Assembly (NCBI GenBank): GCA_040752215.1
Contig: JBFMEX010000096.1
Span: 1-24,664 of the forward strand
Length of the DNA: 24,664 nt
Source: JBFMEX01 sp040752215
GTDB taxonomy: Bacteria; Pseudomonadota; Alphaproteobacteria; Rhizobiales; Hyphomicrobiaceae
Reading direction: 5' to 3'
Shown here: one piece after another, positions 7,062 to 14,904 of the stretch
Layout of the letters: each line of letters starts with the position of its first letter
Numbering within the stretch: position 1 is the first letter of the stretch
Position numbers and translations under genes: made by a program
Notes under the pieces: model-generated
What the model saw: only the letters and a program-made list of their open reading frames with translations
Database searches by the model: none
What the model was told of the DNA's origin: nothing

Positions 7062-8177
7062 TCAACTGATGGCGGGGGCGCCGATCTGGCCACGGTGGCG
7101 CAGGTAGTGGTCGGCGATCACGAGCGCGACCATCGCCTCGCCGACCGGCACCGCGCGAATGCCGACGCAGGGGTCGTGACGGCCCTTGGTGACGATCTCC
7201 GCCGGCTCGCCGCGCACGGTCACCGTGCGGCGAGGGGTGAGGATCGAGGAGGTCGGCTTGACGGCGAAGCGGGCGACGACCTGCTGGCCGGTCGAGATCC
7301 CGCCGAGGATGCCGCCGGCATGGTTCGACATGAATACGGGGCCGAAATGGTTGCCATGCGGGGAGGCGCTGGGGCGCATCTCGTCGGCGTTCTCTTCGCC
7401 GGTCAATTCCGCCGCCTTGAAGCCGTCGCCGATCTCGACGCCCTTGACCGCGTTGATCGACATCAGCGCCGAGGCGAGCTCGGCGTCGAGCTTGCCGTAG
7501 ATCGGCGCACCGAGGCCGGCCGGCACGCCGTCGGCCACCACCTCGATCACTGCGCCGATCGACGAGCCGGCCTTGCGGATGCCGTCGAGGTAGCCCTCGA
7601 AGAAGCGCGCCGCCTCGGCGTCGGGCGTGAAGAACGGGTTGCGGTCGACCTCGTCCCAGTCCCACCGTGCGCGGTCGATGCGGTGCGGGCCCATCTGCAC
7701 CAGCGCGCCGCGCACGACGAGTCCCGGCACCACCTTGCGGGCGATGGCGCCGGCGGCGACCCGCATCGCCGTCTCGCGCGCCGAGGAACGCCCGCCGCCG
7801 CGCGGATCGCGGATTCCGTACTTGGCCCAGTAGGTGTAATCGGCGTGGCCGGGGCGGAACTTGTCGGCGATGTCGCCGTAATCCTTCGAGCGCTGATCGA
7901 CGTTCTCGATCTCCAGTGCGATCGGCGTGCCGGTCGTCACCTGGCGGCCGTCGGCGCCGGTGTAGACGCCGGACAGGATTTCGACCGTGTCCGGCTCCTT
8001 CCTCTGGGTGGTGAAGCGCGACTGGCCGGGGCGGCGCTTGTCGAGGAACGCCTGGATCTCCGCCGCCTCGATCGCAATTCCAGGCGGGCAGCCGTCGATC
8101 ACGCAGCCGATCGCCGGGCCGTGGCTCTCGCCCCAGGTGGTCACACGGAACAGGTGGCCGAAGGTGTTGTGGGACAT
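7062..8177 (-). CDS. aroC: Chorismate synthase
   Basis: The 371-residue enzyme catalyses the last shikimate-pathway step, 5-enolpyruvylshikimate-3-phosphate to chorismate, using reduced FMN. It is full length (the E. coli enzyme is 361). Signatures: N-terminal GHLFRVTTWGESHG (7-20) with the active-site His at 19, the GGGRSSARETAMRVAAGAIA block near residue 130, the MRPSASPHGNHFGP segment and NHAGGILGGISTGQ near 290, and the late RHDPCVG with the conserved RxD-type loop. The ATG at 8177 begins the canonical MSHNTFG; a GGAG lies about 11 nt upstream. The gene is not clustered with other aro genes and has a 715-bp upstream gap. Confidence 0.98.
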   Translation of the reverse strand: MSHNTFGHLFRVTTWGESHGPAIGCVIDGCPPGIAIEAAEIQAFLDKRRPGQSRFTTQRKEPDTVEILSGVYTGADGRQVTTGTPIALEIENVDQRSKDYGDIADKFRPGHADYTYWAKYGIRDPRGGGRSSARETAMRVAAGAIARKVVPGLVVRGALVQMGPHRIDRARWDWDEVDRNPFFTPDAEAARFFEGYLDGIRKAGSSIGAVIEVVADGVPAGLGAPIYGKLDAELASALMSINAVKGVEIGDGFKAAELTGEENADEMRPSASPHGNHFGPVFMSNHAGGILGGISTGQQVVARFAVKPTSSILTPRRTVTVRGEPAEIVTKGRHDPCVGIRAVPVGEAMVALVIADHYLRHRGQIGAPAIS

Positions 8178-8326
8178 GGGGCGCGGCGGGCTCCGGGACG
8201 CCTTGCGGCGAGCGCATGGCGCTGCAACTCAGAGCGCCGGGGTGTGTGCTTGCGATCACTCTTAGGGAGGCGCGGCGTCGCGGGCAAGCCGGGGGCGGGC
8301 CAAATCGGATGACAAGGCGCGCCGAC

Positions 8327-8341
8327 GCACATTAACTGTGC
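8327..8341. promoter_or_regulatory. Small inverted repeat upstream of aroC
   Basis: GCACA and TGTGC flank a five-base TTAAC, giving a 15-bp palindrome about 150 bp before the aroC start. The size suits a dimeric repressor, but arms of only five bases can arise by chance. No known operator is recognised. Confidence 0.25.
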
Positions 8342-8670
8342 AGAATGTGCCGCGTGATTCCCGTGCGCTCGAGGCCACTCGACCCTGTGCGCCGGGACAC
8401 TTCCGGTCCTCGAAACGGATACGAGGGCCCGAGCCCTGAGCGGCCGGCCAGTGACGCGAGACGTCAAAGGACCGCCGAGCGTGCCGGAAGGGCGTGCCGC
8501 GTCCAAAGCCGCCGCCCCGCGTGACGAGGGCGGGCGGCCATCGAGCAAGTAGGGGTGCGGGGGCTCGCCTCTCTCCATGCGACAGGCGGCGAGGCTTGGC
8601 ACTCGGGTTTCATCCGGGCGGCTCCCGACGGTCTGAGCAACCGGCGACGAGCGGCTCCGACATGCGTGAG

Positions 8671-8711
8671 AGAAGGGCCGGAGCTGCCGCTGCTCCGGCC
8701 CTTCTTGTTTT
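8671..8711 (+). terminator. Rho-independent terminator on the plus strand with no gene in front of it
   Basis: A perfect 14-bp GC-rich stem (arms 8671-8684 and 8692-8705) encloses a 7-base loop and is followed by TGTTTT. The T-rich side is on the plus strand, so it should end a rightward transcript. No protein gene reads rightward in the 500 bp before it (the leftward aroC starts at 8177). On the minus strand the base run after the stem lacks a T tract, so it fits the leftward 8893-9138 gene poorly. A small RNA or short leader transcript ending here is the natural explanation. Confidence 0.8.
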
Positions 8712-8892
8712 GGGGCAGCCCGGAGCCACCCATCGGCCGGCGCGACCTCAATTGACACGACGGCGCACCGGCCCCGCTCGGCCGCGGCGACCTTCTGTGG
8801 TCGCGTCGCCGGTACGGCGCGGTTGCGCGGCTGCTCGCCGCAACGCACCTTGGTCCGGATCCGCGATGGTGCGGGCGACCGCGCGATCTCGC

Positions 8893-9138
8893 TCAGTGCC
8901 CGGGTGTGGCCGCGTTCACCCATTCTGCGACCGCGTCGAGATCGAGGGAGAACGCGAACGGGTCGTAGCCCGCCACCACGATATGGTGCGGCGCATCGAC
9001 GATCTCGTAGCGGCCGTACGAGGGATGCGAGGGATCGCTGACGGGTGAGCGTCTGAGCTCGAAGCCGAGCCGGTGAACGCGCTCACGAAGCTCGGCTTCG
9101 CGGGTCTGCGTCGCCGAATCGCGAAAATCGGGTTTCAT
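8893..9138 (-). CDS. Small hypothetical protein
   Basis: The 81-residue acidic protein has no signal peptide or membrane segment. It has an N-terminal charged helix (TREAELRERVHRLGFELRRS) and then a short beta-rich part (YGRYEIVDA, HHIVVAG, FSLDLDAVAEWV), a layout seen in many small bacterial proteins annotated as hypothetical. Translation start is firm: ATG 9138 is preceded by GGAGGAGG about 8 nt upstream on the minus strand, the strongest ribosome site in the window. It is about 240 bp downstream of mscL on the same strand. Function is unknown; the helix plus (beta)3-alpha arrangement would allow nucleic-acid or protein binding, but that is only a guess. Confidence 0.75.
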   Translation of the reverse strand: MKPDFRDSATQTREAELRERVHRLGFELRRSPVSDPSHPSYGRYEIVDAPHHIVVAGYDPFAFSLDLDAVAEWVNAATPGH

Positions 9139-9379
9139 GGTTGAACCTCCTCCTTGGAGCAGGTCGAAAAACCAACATGATACTCCCGCTGGCCAGGCTG
9201 CGGTTGAAGCCCGGCGCAATACGCATAGCAGGCCTGCCGGATTTCAATGGCTTTTATTGCATACGACACCACAGCCGTCGCTGCCGCCGCCAGCCACACC
9301 TCCAGTTGGGTGGGGAAGGCTGGCCGGCGCGCACTCGGCGGGCGCCGCGCGACCCTGCGGGCCCGATCCGTCCGCCTTG

Positions 9380-9784
9380 CTACCTCTTCAGCGAGTCGCG
9401 GATCTCCATCAGCAGCTTGTCGGTGGAGCTCGGGCCCGGCGGTGGGGCGGCGGCCTGCTCCTTCTCGAAGCGCTTCTTCAGCTCGTTGATCGCCTTGACG
9501 AGCATGAACACCGCCCAGGCGACGATCAGGAAGCTGATCACGTTGTTGAAGAACGTGCCGATGTTCATCGTCACCGCGTCCTTGCCCGCCTCGGCGGCCT
9601 TGAGCGGGATCTTGATGTCGGAGAAGTCGACGCCGCCGAGCATCATGCCGATCGGCGGCATGATCACGTCCTCGACCAGCGACTTGACGATCGTGCCGAA
9701 GGCGCCGCCGATGATGATGCCGACGGCCATGTCGATCATGTTGCCCTTGATGGCAAACTCTTTGAACTCTTGCAGGATTCCCAT
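9380..9784 (-). CDS. mscL: Large-conductance mechanosensitive channel
   Basis: This 134-residue protein of normal family length forms a pentameric inner-membrane pore that opens under hypo-osmotic stress. Features: the amphipathic N-terminal helix (MGILQEFKEFAIKGN), pore helix TM1 with the Gly/Ala-rich packing face (MIDMAVGIIIGGAFGTIVKSL), VEDVIMPPIGMMLGG, a periplasmic loop, TM2 (NNVISFLIVAWAVFMLVKAIN), and the C-terminal charged helix ending in a conserved SLKR-like tail (DKLLMEIRDSLKR). ATG 9784 begins the canonical MGILQEFKEF; a longer in-frame start at 9820 adds only polar residues. A GAAGGA lies about 11 nt upstream. It is divergent from the sensor kinase, with 274 bp between the starts. 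Confidence 0.98.
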   Translation of the reverse strand: MGILQEFKEFAIKGNMIDMAVGIIIGGAFGTIVKSLVEDVIMPPIGMMLGGVDFSDIKIPLKAAEAGKDAVTMNIGTFFNNVISFLIVAWAVFMLVKAINELKKRFEKEQAAAPPPGPSSTDKLLMEIRDSLKR

Positions 9785-10058
9785 AGCTCCGGTCCTTCCC
9801 ATTCGCTCGCAGCGACTCAACCCCGCGCCATGCTAGGCGAGGCCATGTGCGCCGGCAATCAGTCCGGACTGCCCACAACGGACCTGGTACCCGGCCCCCG
9901 CACAGCCAGAAAACCGTTGCTCGTTATGGAGTTGGACAACCTCGTGTGGTTCCAGCACTATACTTTCAACAGTGCGGGGGAGGCGCAGCGCGCCGAGCGC
10001 CGCCATGTCGCGACGGGCCTCGAGGTCCGGCGCCGCCGCTGCTGAGGTCCGACTCGCC

Positions 10059-13000
10059 ATGTTCGAAAGCTGGTCGATCATCGCCGTCGCGCTCGTCTAC
10101 GTCAGCGCGCTGTTCGCCATCGCGTGGGTCGGCGATCGCACCATCGGGTTGCGCTCCGGCGGCGCCGGCCGGCCGCTCGTCTACGCGCTCTCGCTCGCGG
10201 TCTACTGCACTTCGTGGACGTTCTTCGGCAGCGTCGGGCTCGCCGCCCGCACCGGCTACGACTTCATCCCCGTCTACCTCGGTCCGATCCTGATGTTCGC
10301 GCTCGCCTGGCCGCTGGTGCTCAGGATCGTGCGCGTGGCCAAGAGCCAGAACATCACCTCGGTCGCCGACTTCGTCGCCGCGCGCTACGGCAAGAGCCAG
10401 GCGGTGGCGGCGGTGGTGACGCTCGTTGCCGTCGTCGGCCTCCTGCCCTACATCGCGCTGCAGCTCAAAGCCGTCGACGTGGCGATCGAGACGCTGATTG
10501 GCGGCAGCCCGCTGGTGCCGATCGAGCTGCCACGGCTCGGCTTCCTCGACACCTCCCTCGTGATCACGCTGACGCTCGCAGGCTTCGCCATCCTGTTCGG
10601 CACCCGCCACATCGACGCCACCGAGCACCAGGATGGGCTGATGCTCGCGGTGGCGGCGGAATCGCTCGTAAAGCTGGCGGCGTTCGTCGCCGTCGGGCTG
10701 TTCGTGACGCTCGCCCTGTTCGGCAGCCCGGAGGGGTTTCTCGCCCGAGCGCGTGAGAGCGCGGGGATCGAGGACGTGTTCGGGCGCAGCTTCAACGGCG
10801 GCATGTGGCTGACGGTGACGTTGCTCAGCTTCGTCAGCATCATTCTGCTGCCGCGCCAGTTCCACGTCACGGTGGTCGAGAACAACTCGGAGACCGAGGT
10901 GCGCCGCGCGGCATGGCTGTTCCCGCTCTACCTCGTGCTCATCAACCTGTTCGTGGTGCCGATCGCGGCGGCCGGCATCATGGTGCTGCCGAGCGGCACC
11001 GCTGATCCCGATTTCTACATGCTGACGCTGCCGCTCTCGGCCGGGCACAGCGGGCTGGCGCTGGTCGCCTTCGTCGGCGGCCTGTCGGCGGCGACGGCGA
11101 TGGTGATCGTCGAATCGATCGCGCTCGCGATCATGGTCTGCAACGGTCTCGTCATTCCGGCGCTGTTGCGCCACCGGCTGGCGGATGCCGGCCCGCAGGA
11201 GGACATGACCAAGCTGCTGCTCGTCATCCGCCGCATCGCCATCCTGGCGCTGCTGCTGCTCGGCTATCTCGTCTATCAGGCGCTCGGCAAGTCGCAGGGG
11301 TTGGCGGCAATCGGGCTGGTGTCGTTCGCGGCAATCGCCCAGCTCGCGCCGGCGTTCTTCGGCGGCCTCGTGTGGCGCAAGGGCACCGCGCGCGGTGCGA
11401 TCGCCGGCATCGGCGCCGGCTCTCTCGTTTGGGCCTACACGCTGCTGCTGCCGTGGATCGCCAAGTCGGGCTGGCTCGACATGAGCCTCGTCGAGGAGGG
11501 GCCGCTCGGGCTCGGCATGCTGAAGCCGCAGGCGCTCTTCTATCTCCACTTCGAGCCGCTGACGCATGGCGTGCTGTGGAGCATCGCCTGCAACATCGCC
11601 GCTTTTATCACGGTGTCGCTGCTGAGGGCGCCGGAGCCGGTCGAGCGTCTGCAGGCGCACTCCTTCATCGCCGATGATCCGCAACGTGCACCGCCGACGC
11701 CGGCATTCCGCCTGTGGCGGACGACGATCACGGTCGGCGACCTCAAGCACACGGTGGCGCGCTATCTCGGCACCGAGCGCGCGGAGCGCTCGTTCCGCGA
11801 GTATGCGCAGGGGCGAAATCTCGTGCTCTCGGCTCATGCCGAGGCGGACGTGCAGGCGATCCGCTTCGCCGAGCACGTGCTGGCGAGCGCGATCGGCGCC
11901 GCCTCGGCGCGATTGGTACTGTCGCTGCTGCTCAGGCGCGGGAACGTCTCCGGCCAGTCGGCGATCAAGCTGCTCGACGATGCCTCCGAGGCGCTGCAAT
12001 ACAATCGCGACCTGCTGCAATCGGCGCTCGACCAGGTGCGCCACGGCCTCTCGGTGTTCGACAAGGACATGCGGCTGATCTGCTGGAACCGCCAGTTCCG
12101 CGAGCTGCTCAATCTTCCGGCGGAGCTCGGTCGGGTCGGCGTGCCGATCGACCGGATCCTCAAGGTCTGCGCCGCCCGCGGCGATTTCGGTCCCGGCGAC
12201 ATCGACCAGCTGGTCGCCGGCCGCCTGATGCAGCTTGCGGTCACCAAGGAGACGTTCCAGGAGCGGATGATGGGCGGCGAGCGGATTCTCGAGATCCGCA
12301 CCAGCCCGATGCCGCAGGGGGGCATCGTGACGACGTACTCCGACATCACCGAGCGGGTGTCGGCCGCCAATGCGCTGGCGCGCGCCAACGAGACGCTCGA
12401 GCGCCGCGTGCGCGAGCGCACGGCCGAGCTGCTCGAGGTCAATGCCGCGCTCGAGGAGGCGAAGGCGAAGGCCGATCTCGCCAACCTCGACAAGACGCGC
12501 TTCCTCGCCGCCGCCAGTCACGACATCCTGCAGCCGCTCAACGCCGCCCGCCTCTACGCGGCCAGCCTCGCCGAGCGGCCGCTGGCGGAGGGCGAAGCCT
12601 TGCTCGCCAAGAACGTCGACGCGTCGCTGTCGGCAGTCGAGGAGATCTTCGCCGCGCTGATCGAGATCAGCCGCATGGATTCCGGCCGGCTGGAGCCCGA
12701 CATCCAGGAGCTGCCGCTGGCCGAGATCTTCGACCAGCTGGCGGTCGAGTTCAGGCCGCTGGCCAAGGAGAAGGGGCTCGATCTGCGCGTGCTCGCCACC
12801 GAGGCTTGGGTGCGATCGGACCGGCGGATGCTGCGCCGGGTGCTGCAGAACCTGCTCGGCAATGCGATCAAGTACACTCGCCGGGGCGGCGTGCTGCTCG
12901 GCGTGCGCCGGCGCGGTGGCGAGGTCGTCATCACGGTTTCCGACACGGGGCCGGGTATTCCGCCCGACCAGCAGGCCATCGTGTTCAAGGAGTTTCACCG

Positions 13001-13589
13001 GCTGGAAGGCGCCGGCAGCACGGTGCCGGGCGTCGGGCTCGGGCTCTCGATCGTCGAGCGCATCGGCCGCCTGCTAGGCCATCCGGTGCGGCTCGTCTCG
13101 ACGCCGGGGCGCGGCTCGACATTCATGGTCGCGGTGCCGCGTGCCGCCCAGCGGGTGCGCCCGCGCGCCGAGGTGGCGAGCCTGCCGCAGGCCGGTCGCT
13201 TCGACGGCGTGCGGGTGCTGTGCATCGACAACGAGCCGGCGGTGCTGGCCGGCATGGAGGGCCTGTTGTCGGGCTGGGGCTGCACGGTGACGGCGGCGCG
13301 CAGCGGCCACGCGGCGCTGGCGCTGGCTGTGGGAACGGGGAACGCGCCGGATGCGATCCTCGCCGACTATCACCTCGATACGGGCACCGGTCTAGACGCG
13401 GTGGTGATGCTGCGTGCGGCGATCGGCGCGGAGGTGCCGGCGGCGCTGATCACCGCCGATCAGACCGAGGAGGTGGCGGCGCGGGCGCGCGCGCACGGCC
13501 TCTCGATCCTGCGCAAGCCGGTCAAGGCGGCGGCACTCAGGGCGATGCTGGCGCAGATGACGCTCGGGCGCTCGCAGGCGGCGGAGTAG
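10059..13589 (+). CDS. Hybrid sensor histidine kinase with SSS transporter domain (CrbS-like)
   Basis: The 1176-residue protein has, in order: a sodium:solute symporter domain of about 13 membrane helices (1 to about 540), a linker, a PAS domain (about 650-770, CWNRQFRELLNLP), a short coiled coil, HisKA with H821 in ASHDILQPL, a HATPase domain (N935 in NAIKY, D962 in DTGPGIP, GVGLGLSIV), and a C-terminal receiver with D1103 in LADYH and the Lys of RKPVK. This is the architecture of CrbS, which with the LuxR-type CrbR controls acetate use (acs) in Vibrio and Pseudomonas. It probably senses a carboxylate through, or in concert with, transport, and phosphorylates the convergent regulator at 13627-14286. 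ATG 10059 is chosen because it opens the first membrane helix; a GAGGT lies 12 nt upstream. The start could be slightly different. Confidence 0.95.
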   Translation: MFESWSIIAVALVYVSALFAIAWVGDRTIGLRSGGAGRPLVYALSLAVYCTSWTFFGSVGLAARTGYDFIPVYLGPILMFALAWPLVLRIVRVAKSQNITSVADFVAARYGKSQAVAAVVTLVAVVGLLPYIALQLKAVDVAIETLIGGSPLVPIELPRLGFLDTSLVITLTLAGFAILFGTRHIDATEHQDGLMLAVAAESLVKLAAFVAVGLFVTLALFGSPEGFLARARESAGIEDVFGRSFNGGMWLTVTLLSFVSIILLPRQFHVTVVENNSETEVRRAAWLFPLYLVLINLFVVPIAAAGIMVLPSGTADPDFYMLTLPLSAGHSGLALVAFVGGLSAATAMVIVESIALAIMVCNGLVIPALLRHRLADAGPQEDMTKLLLVIRRIAILALLLLGYLVYQALGKSQGLAAIGLVSFAAIAQLAPAFFGGLVWRKGTARGAIAGIGAGSLVWAYTLLLPWIAKSGWLDMSLVEEGPLGLGMLKPQALFYLHFEPLTHGVLWSIACNIAAFITVSLLRAPEPVERLQAHSFIADDPQRAPPTPAFRLWRTTITVGDLKHTVARYLGTERAERSFREYAQGRNLVLSAHAEADVQAIRFAEHVLASAIGAASARLVLSLLLRRGNVSGQSAIKLLDDASEALQYNRDLLQSALDQVRHGLSVFDKDMRLICWNRQFRELLNLPAELGRVGVPIDRILKVCAARGDFGPGDIDQLVAGRLMQLAVTKETFQERMMGGERILEIRTSPMPQGGIVTTYSDITERVSAANALARANETLERRVRERTAELLEVNAALEEAKAKADLANLDKTRFLAAASHDILQPLNAARLYAASLAERPLAEGEALLAKNVDASLSAVEEIFAALIEISRMDSGRLEPDIQELPLAEIFDQLAVEFRPLAKEKGLDLRVLATEAWVRSDRRMLRRVLQNLLGNAIKYTRRGGVLLGVRRRGGEVVITVSDTGPGIPPDQQAIVFKEFHRLEGAGSTVPGVGLGLSIVERIGRLLGHPVRLVSTPGRGSTFMVAVPRAAQRVRPRAEVASLPQAGRFDGVRVLCIDNEPAVLAGMEGLLSGWGCTVTAARSGHAALALAVGTGNAPDAILADYHLDTGTGLDAVVMLRAAIGAEVPAALITADQTEEVAARARAHGLSILRKPVKAAALRAMLAQMTLGRSQAAE

Positions 13590-13626
13590 GCGTGCAGGTT
13601 TCCGCGTCCGCTCGCGGCAGTCGAGG

Positions 13627-14286
13627 TCACACCGCTGGCTTCTGCCAGCTGCCGGTGTCGATCTTGTTGATCGCGATCACGGCTTGCGTGCGGCTGTCGA
13701 CGCCGAGCTTCTGCAGGATCGCCGAGACGTGCGCCTTGATGGTCGCCTCGGAGACACCGAGCTTGTAGGCGATCTGCTTGTTGAGCAGTCCCTCGCTCAG
13801 CATCATGAGCACGCGCACCTGCTGCGGCGTCAGCGTCGAGAGCCGCGGCAGGAGATCGGCAGTCTCCTTGTCGGCCGGCTGGGTGAGGTCGATGCCCTCC
13901 GGGGTCCAGATCTCCCCGTCGAGCACCTCGCGCACGGCGGCGCGGATGCGCTCGACCGGCTCCGACTTGGGCACGAAGCCCGAGGCGCCGAACTCGATGC
14001 AGCGCCGGATCGTTGCCGGATCCTCGTTGGCGGAGACCACAACGACCGGAATCTCCGGGTGCTGGGCCCTGAGGTAGAGCAGCCCGGAAAGTCCCTGCAC
14101 GCCCGGCATGGTGAGGTCGAGCAGAACGAGGTCGATCTCGCGGCCCTCGGCCAGGCGGTCCGTCAGCTGGTCCAGCGAGCCCGCCTCGAGGATTTCGGCG
14201 GTGCCGAGCGAGGCCGACAACGCTTGGCTCAACGCGCCGCGGAACAGCGGATGGTCGTCGACGATGATGATGCGATAGGACGACAC
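13627..14286 (-). CDS. LuxR/NarL-type response regulator (CrbR-like)
   Basis: The 219-residue protein has an N-terminal receiver (1-120; acidic pair D10-D11, phosphoacceptor D57 in LLDLTMPG, conserved Lys in VPKSEP) and a C-terminal LuxR helix-turn-helix (about 150-205, LTPQQVRVLMMLSEGLLNKQIAYKLGVSEATIKAHVSAIL). Start GTG 14286 has GGAGG four nt upstream and gives standard length; upstream in-frame ATGs add about 48 unlike residues. The gene is tail-to-tail with the CrbS-like kinase (37 bp apart) and head-to-head with the DUF4212/permease pair. The inferred role is activation of the permease genes and probably unlinked acetyl-CoA synthetase. Confidence 0.95.
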   Translation of the reverse strand: MSSYRIIIVDDHPLFRGALSQALSASLGTAEILEAGSLDQLTDRLAEGREIDLVLLDLTMPGVQGLSGLLYLRAQHPEIPVVVVSANEDPATIRRCIEFGASGFVPKSEPVERIRAAVREVLDGEIWTPEGIDLTQPADKETADLLPRLSTLTPQQVRVLMMLSEGLLNKQIAYKLGVSEATIKAHVSAILQKLGVDSRTQAVIAINKIDTGSWQKPAV

Positions 14287-14601
14287 TGATCCTCCGAGGC
14301 ATCTTGTCGCCGCTGGCCGTGGTGGCACATGCCGGGTCGGGCTCGCGGGCATGGCGCCCGCCGGTTGGGCGGACGCCCTCGGCGACTTGACGGTGATGCA
14401 AATAAAGCAGCAAGCCTCATCTTGTGGCAAGCTTGCTGGATTCGAGACGGTTGCCGGCGATGGCGATGCGCTGGCATACCAATGTGCCGAAATCGGTCAA
14501 AATGCCACCACAGATGGCCTGGACCACGGCCGAGCCGGCGGGGGTGGACGGGCGGGCGAGCCAGGACGCGGCTACAACCCGGGTAGGGAGGAGGCAAGGC
14601 G
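14287..14601. other. Divergent promoter region between response regulator and DUF4212/permease
   Basis: These 315 bp have no gene I can support. They are less GC-rich than the flanks around 14390-14440 and 14470-14515. Within them lie a TTGACG hexamer (14387-14392), the palindromic block at 14408-14438 and the DUF4212 ribosome site. I cannot pair TTGACG with a convincing -10 hexamer. Confidence 0.55.
14408..14438. promoter_or_regulatory. Inverted repeat, candidate operator for the divergent regulator/permease genes
   Basis: CAGCAAGC (14408-14415) is repeated in inverted orientation as GCTTGCTG (14431-14438) with 15 bases between, and the right part also forms a perfect 10-bp palindrome GCAAGCTTGC (14427-14436). 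It lies about 120 bp from the regulator start and 165 bp from the DUF4212 start. That position suits a site for the neighbouring LuxR-type regulator, but no known consensus was matched. Confidence 0.4.
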
Positions 14602-14862
14602 ATGATGGAGCGCAAGGAGCGCAAGCCGTACTGGCGGCACACCAAGTGGCAGATGGTGGCGAGCCTAGTGCCGTTCCTGTTCGTCATTCTGGTGCTGCCG
14701 CTCTACGCCGGCCACATGAACCACGACAAGTTCCTCGGCTTCCCGCTCGGCTACTTCCTCGCCGCGCACGGTATCGTGCTGATCGCCGTCGTGACGGTGG
14801 CGAGCTTCGTCAACCGGCAGGATGCGATCGACCACTGGCACGGCGCGCACGAGGACAGCTGA
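14602..14862 (+). CDS. DUF4212 family small membrane protein (permease partner)
   Basis: This 86-residue protein has the DUF4212 layout: a short basic N-terminus with YWRH, two membrane helices (about 18-38 and 49-70), and between them the family motif FLGFPLGYFLAAHG. Proteins of this family are encoded directly upstream of VC_2705-type SSS permeases and are thought to be their small subunit, as YjcH/DUF485 is to ActP. The purine-rich GGGAGGAGG at 14586-14594 precedes tandem ATGs at 14602 and 14605. It is 42 bp from the permease start on the same strand, so the two form an operon. Confidence 0.95.
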   Translation: MMERKERKPYWRHTKWQMVASLVPFLFVILVLPLYAGHMNHDKFLGFPLGYFLAAHGIVLIAVVTVASFVNRQDAIDHWHGAHEDS

Positions 14863-14904
14863 CGCTGCCGATCACGGGCCGGCAGCCACAATGGATCGAG
14901 CACG

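Larger units (their letters stand above)
8178..8892. other. Long intergenic region upstream of aroC
   Basis: These 715 bp contain open frames on both strands, but they are Arg/Pro/Ser-rich and lack domain-like patterning, so none is called. The visible structure is a small inverted repeat (GCACA-N5-TGTGC, 8327-8341), two similar blocks CGGCTCCCGAC and CGGCTCCGAC near 8620-8660, and the strong terminator at 8671-8711. The aroC promoter should lie here on the minus strand, but no convincing -35/-10 pair was found. Confidence 0.5.

Noticed and set aside
8600..8711. A known riboswitch (TPP, cobalamin, SAM-II) in front of the plus-strand terminator
   Set aside because: The conserved core motifs of these classes were looked for and not found, and no rightward gene follows for regulation.
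8141..8923. Minus-strand 260-residue frame filling the gap upstream of aroC
   Set aside because: Arg/Pro/Ser-rich, no ribosome site, runs through the terminator stem and into the aroC start; not protein-like.
9966..12998. Very long minus-strand open frame (about 1010 residues) opposite the sensor kinase
   Set aside because: It is a GC-rich antisense shadow: composition is dominated by Arg, Ala, Asp, Gln and His runs with no domain pattern, while the plus strand encodes a complete SSS-PAS-kinase-receiver protein.
14427..14441. Sigma-54 promoter in the permease upstream region
   Set aside because: A TGGCA followed by TTGCT is present, but the GG to GC spacing is too short for the required ten bases.
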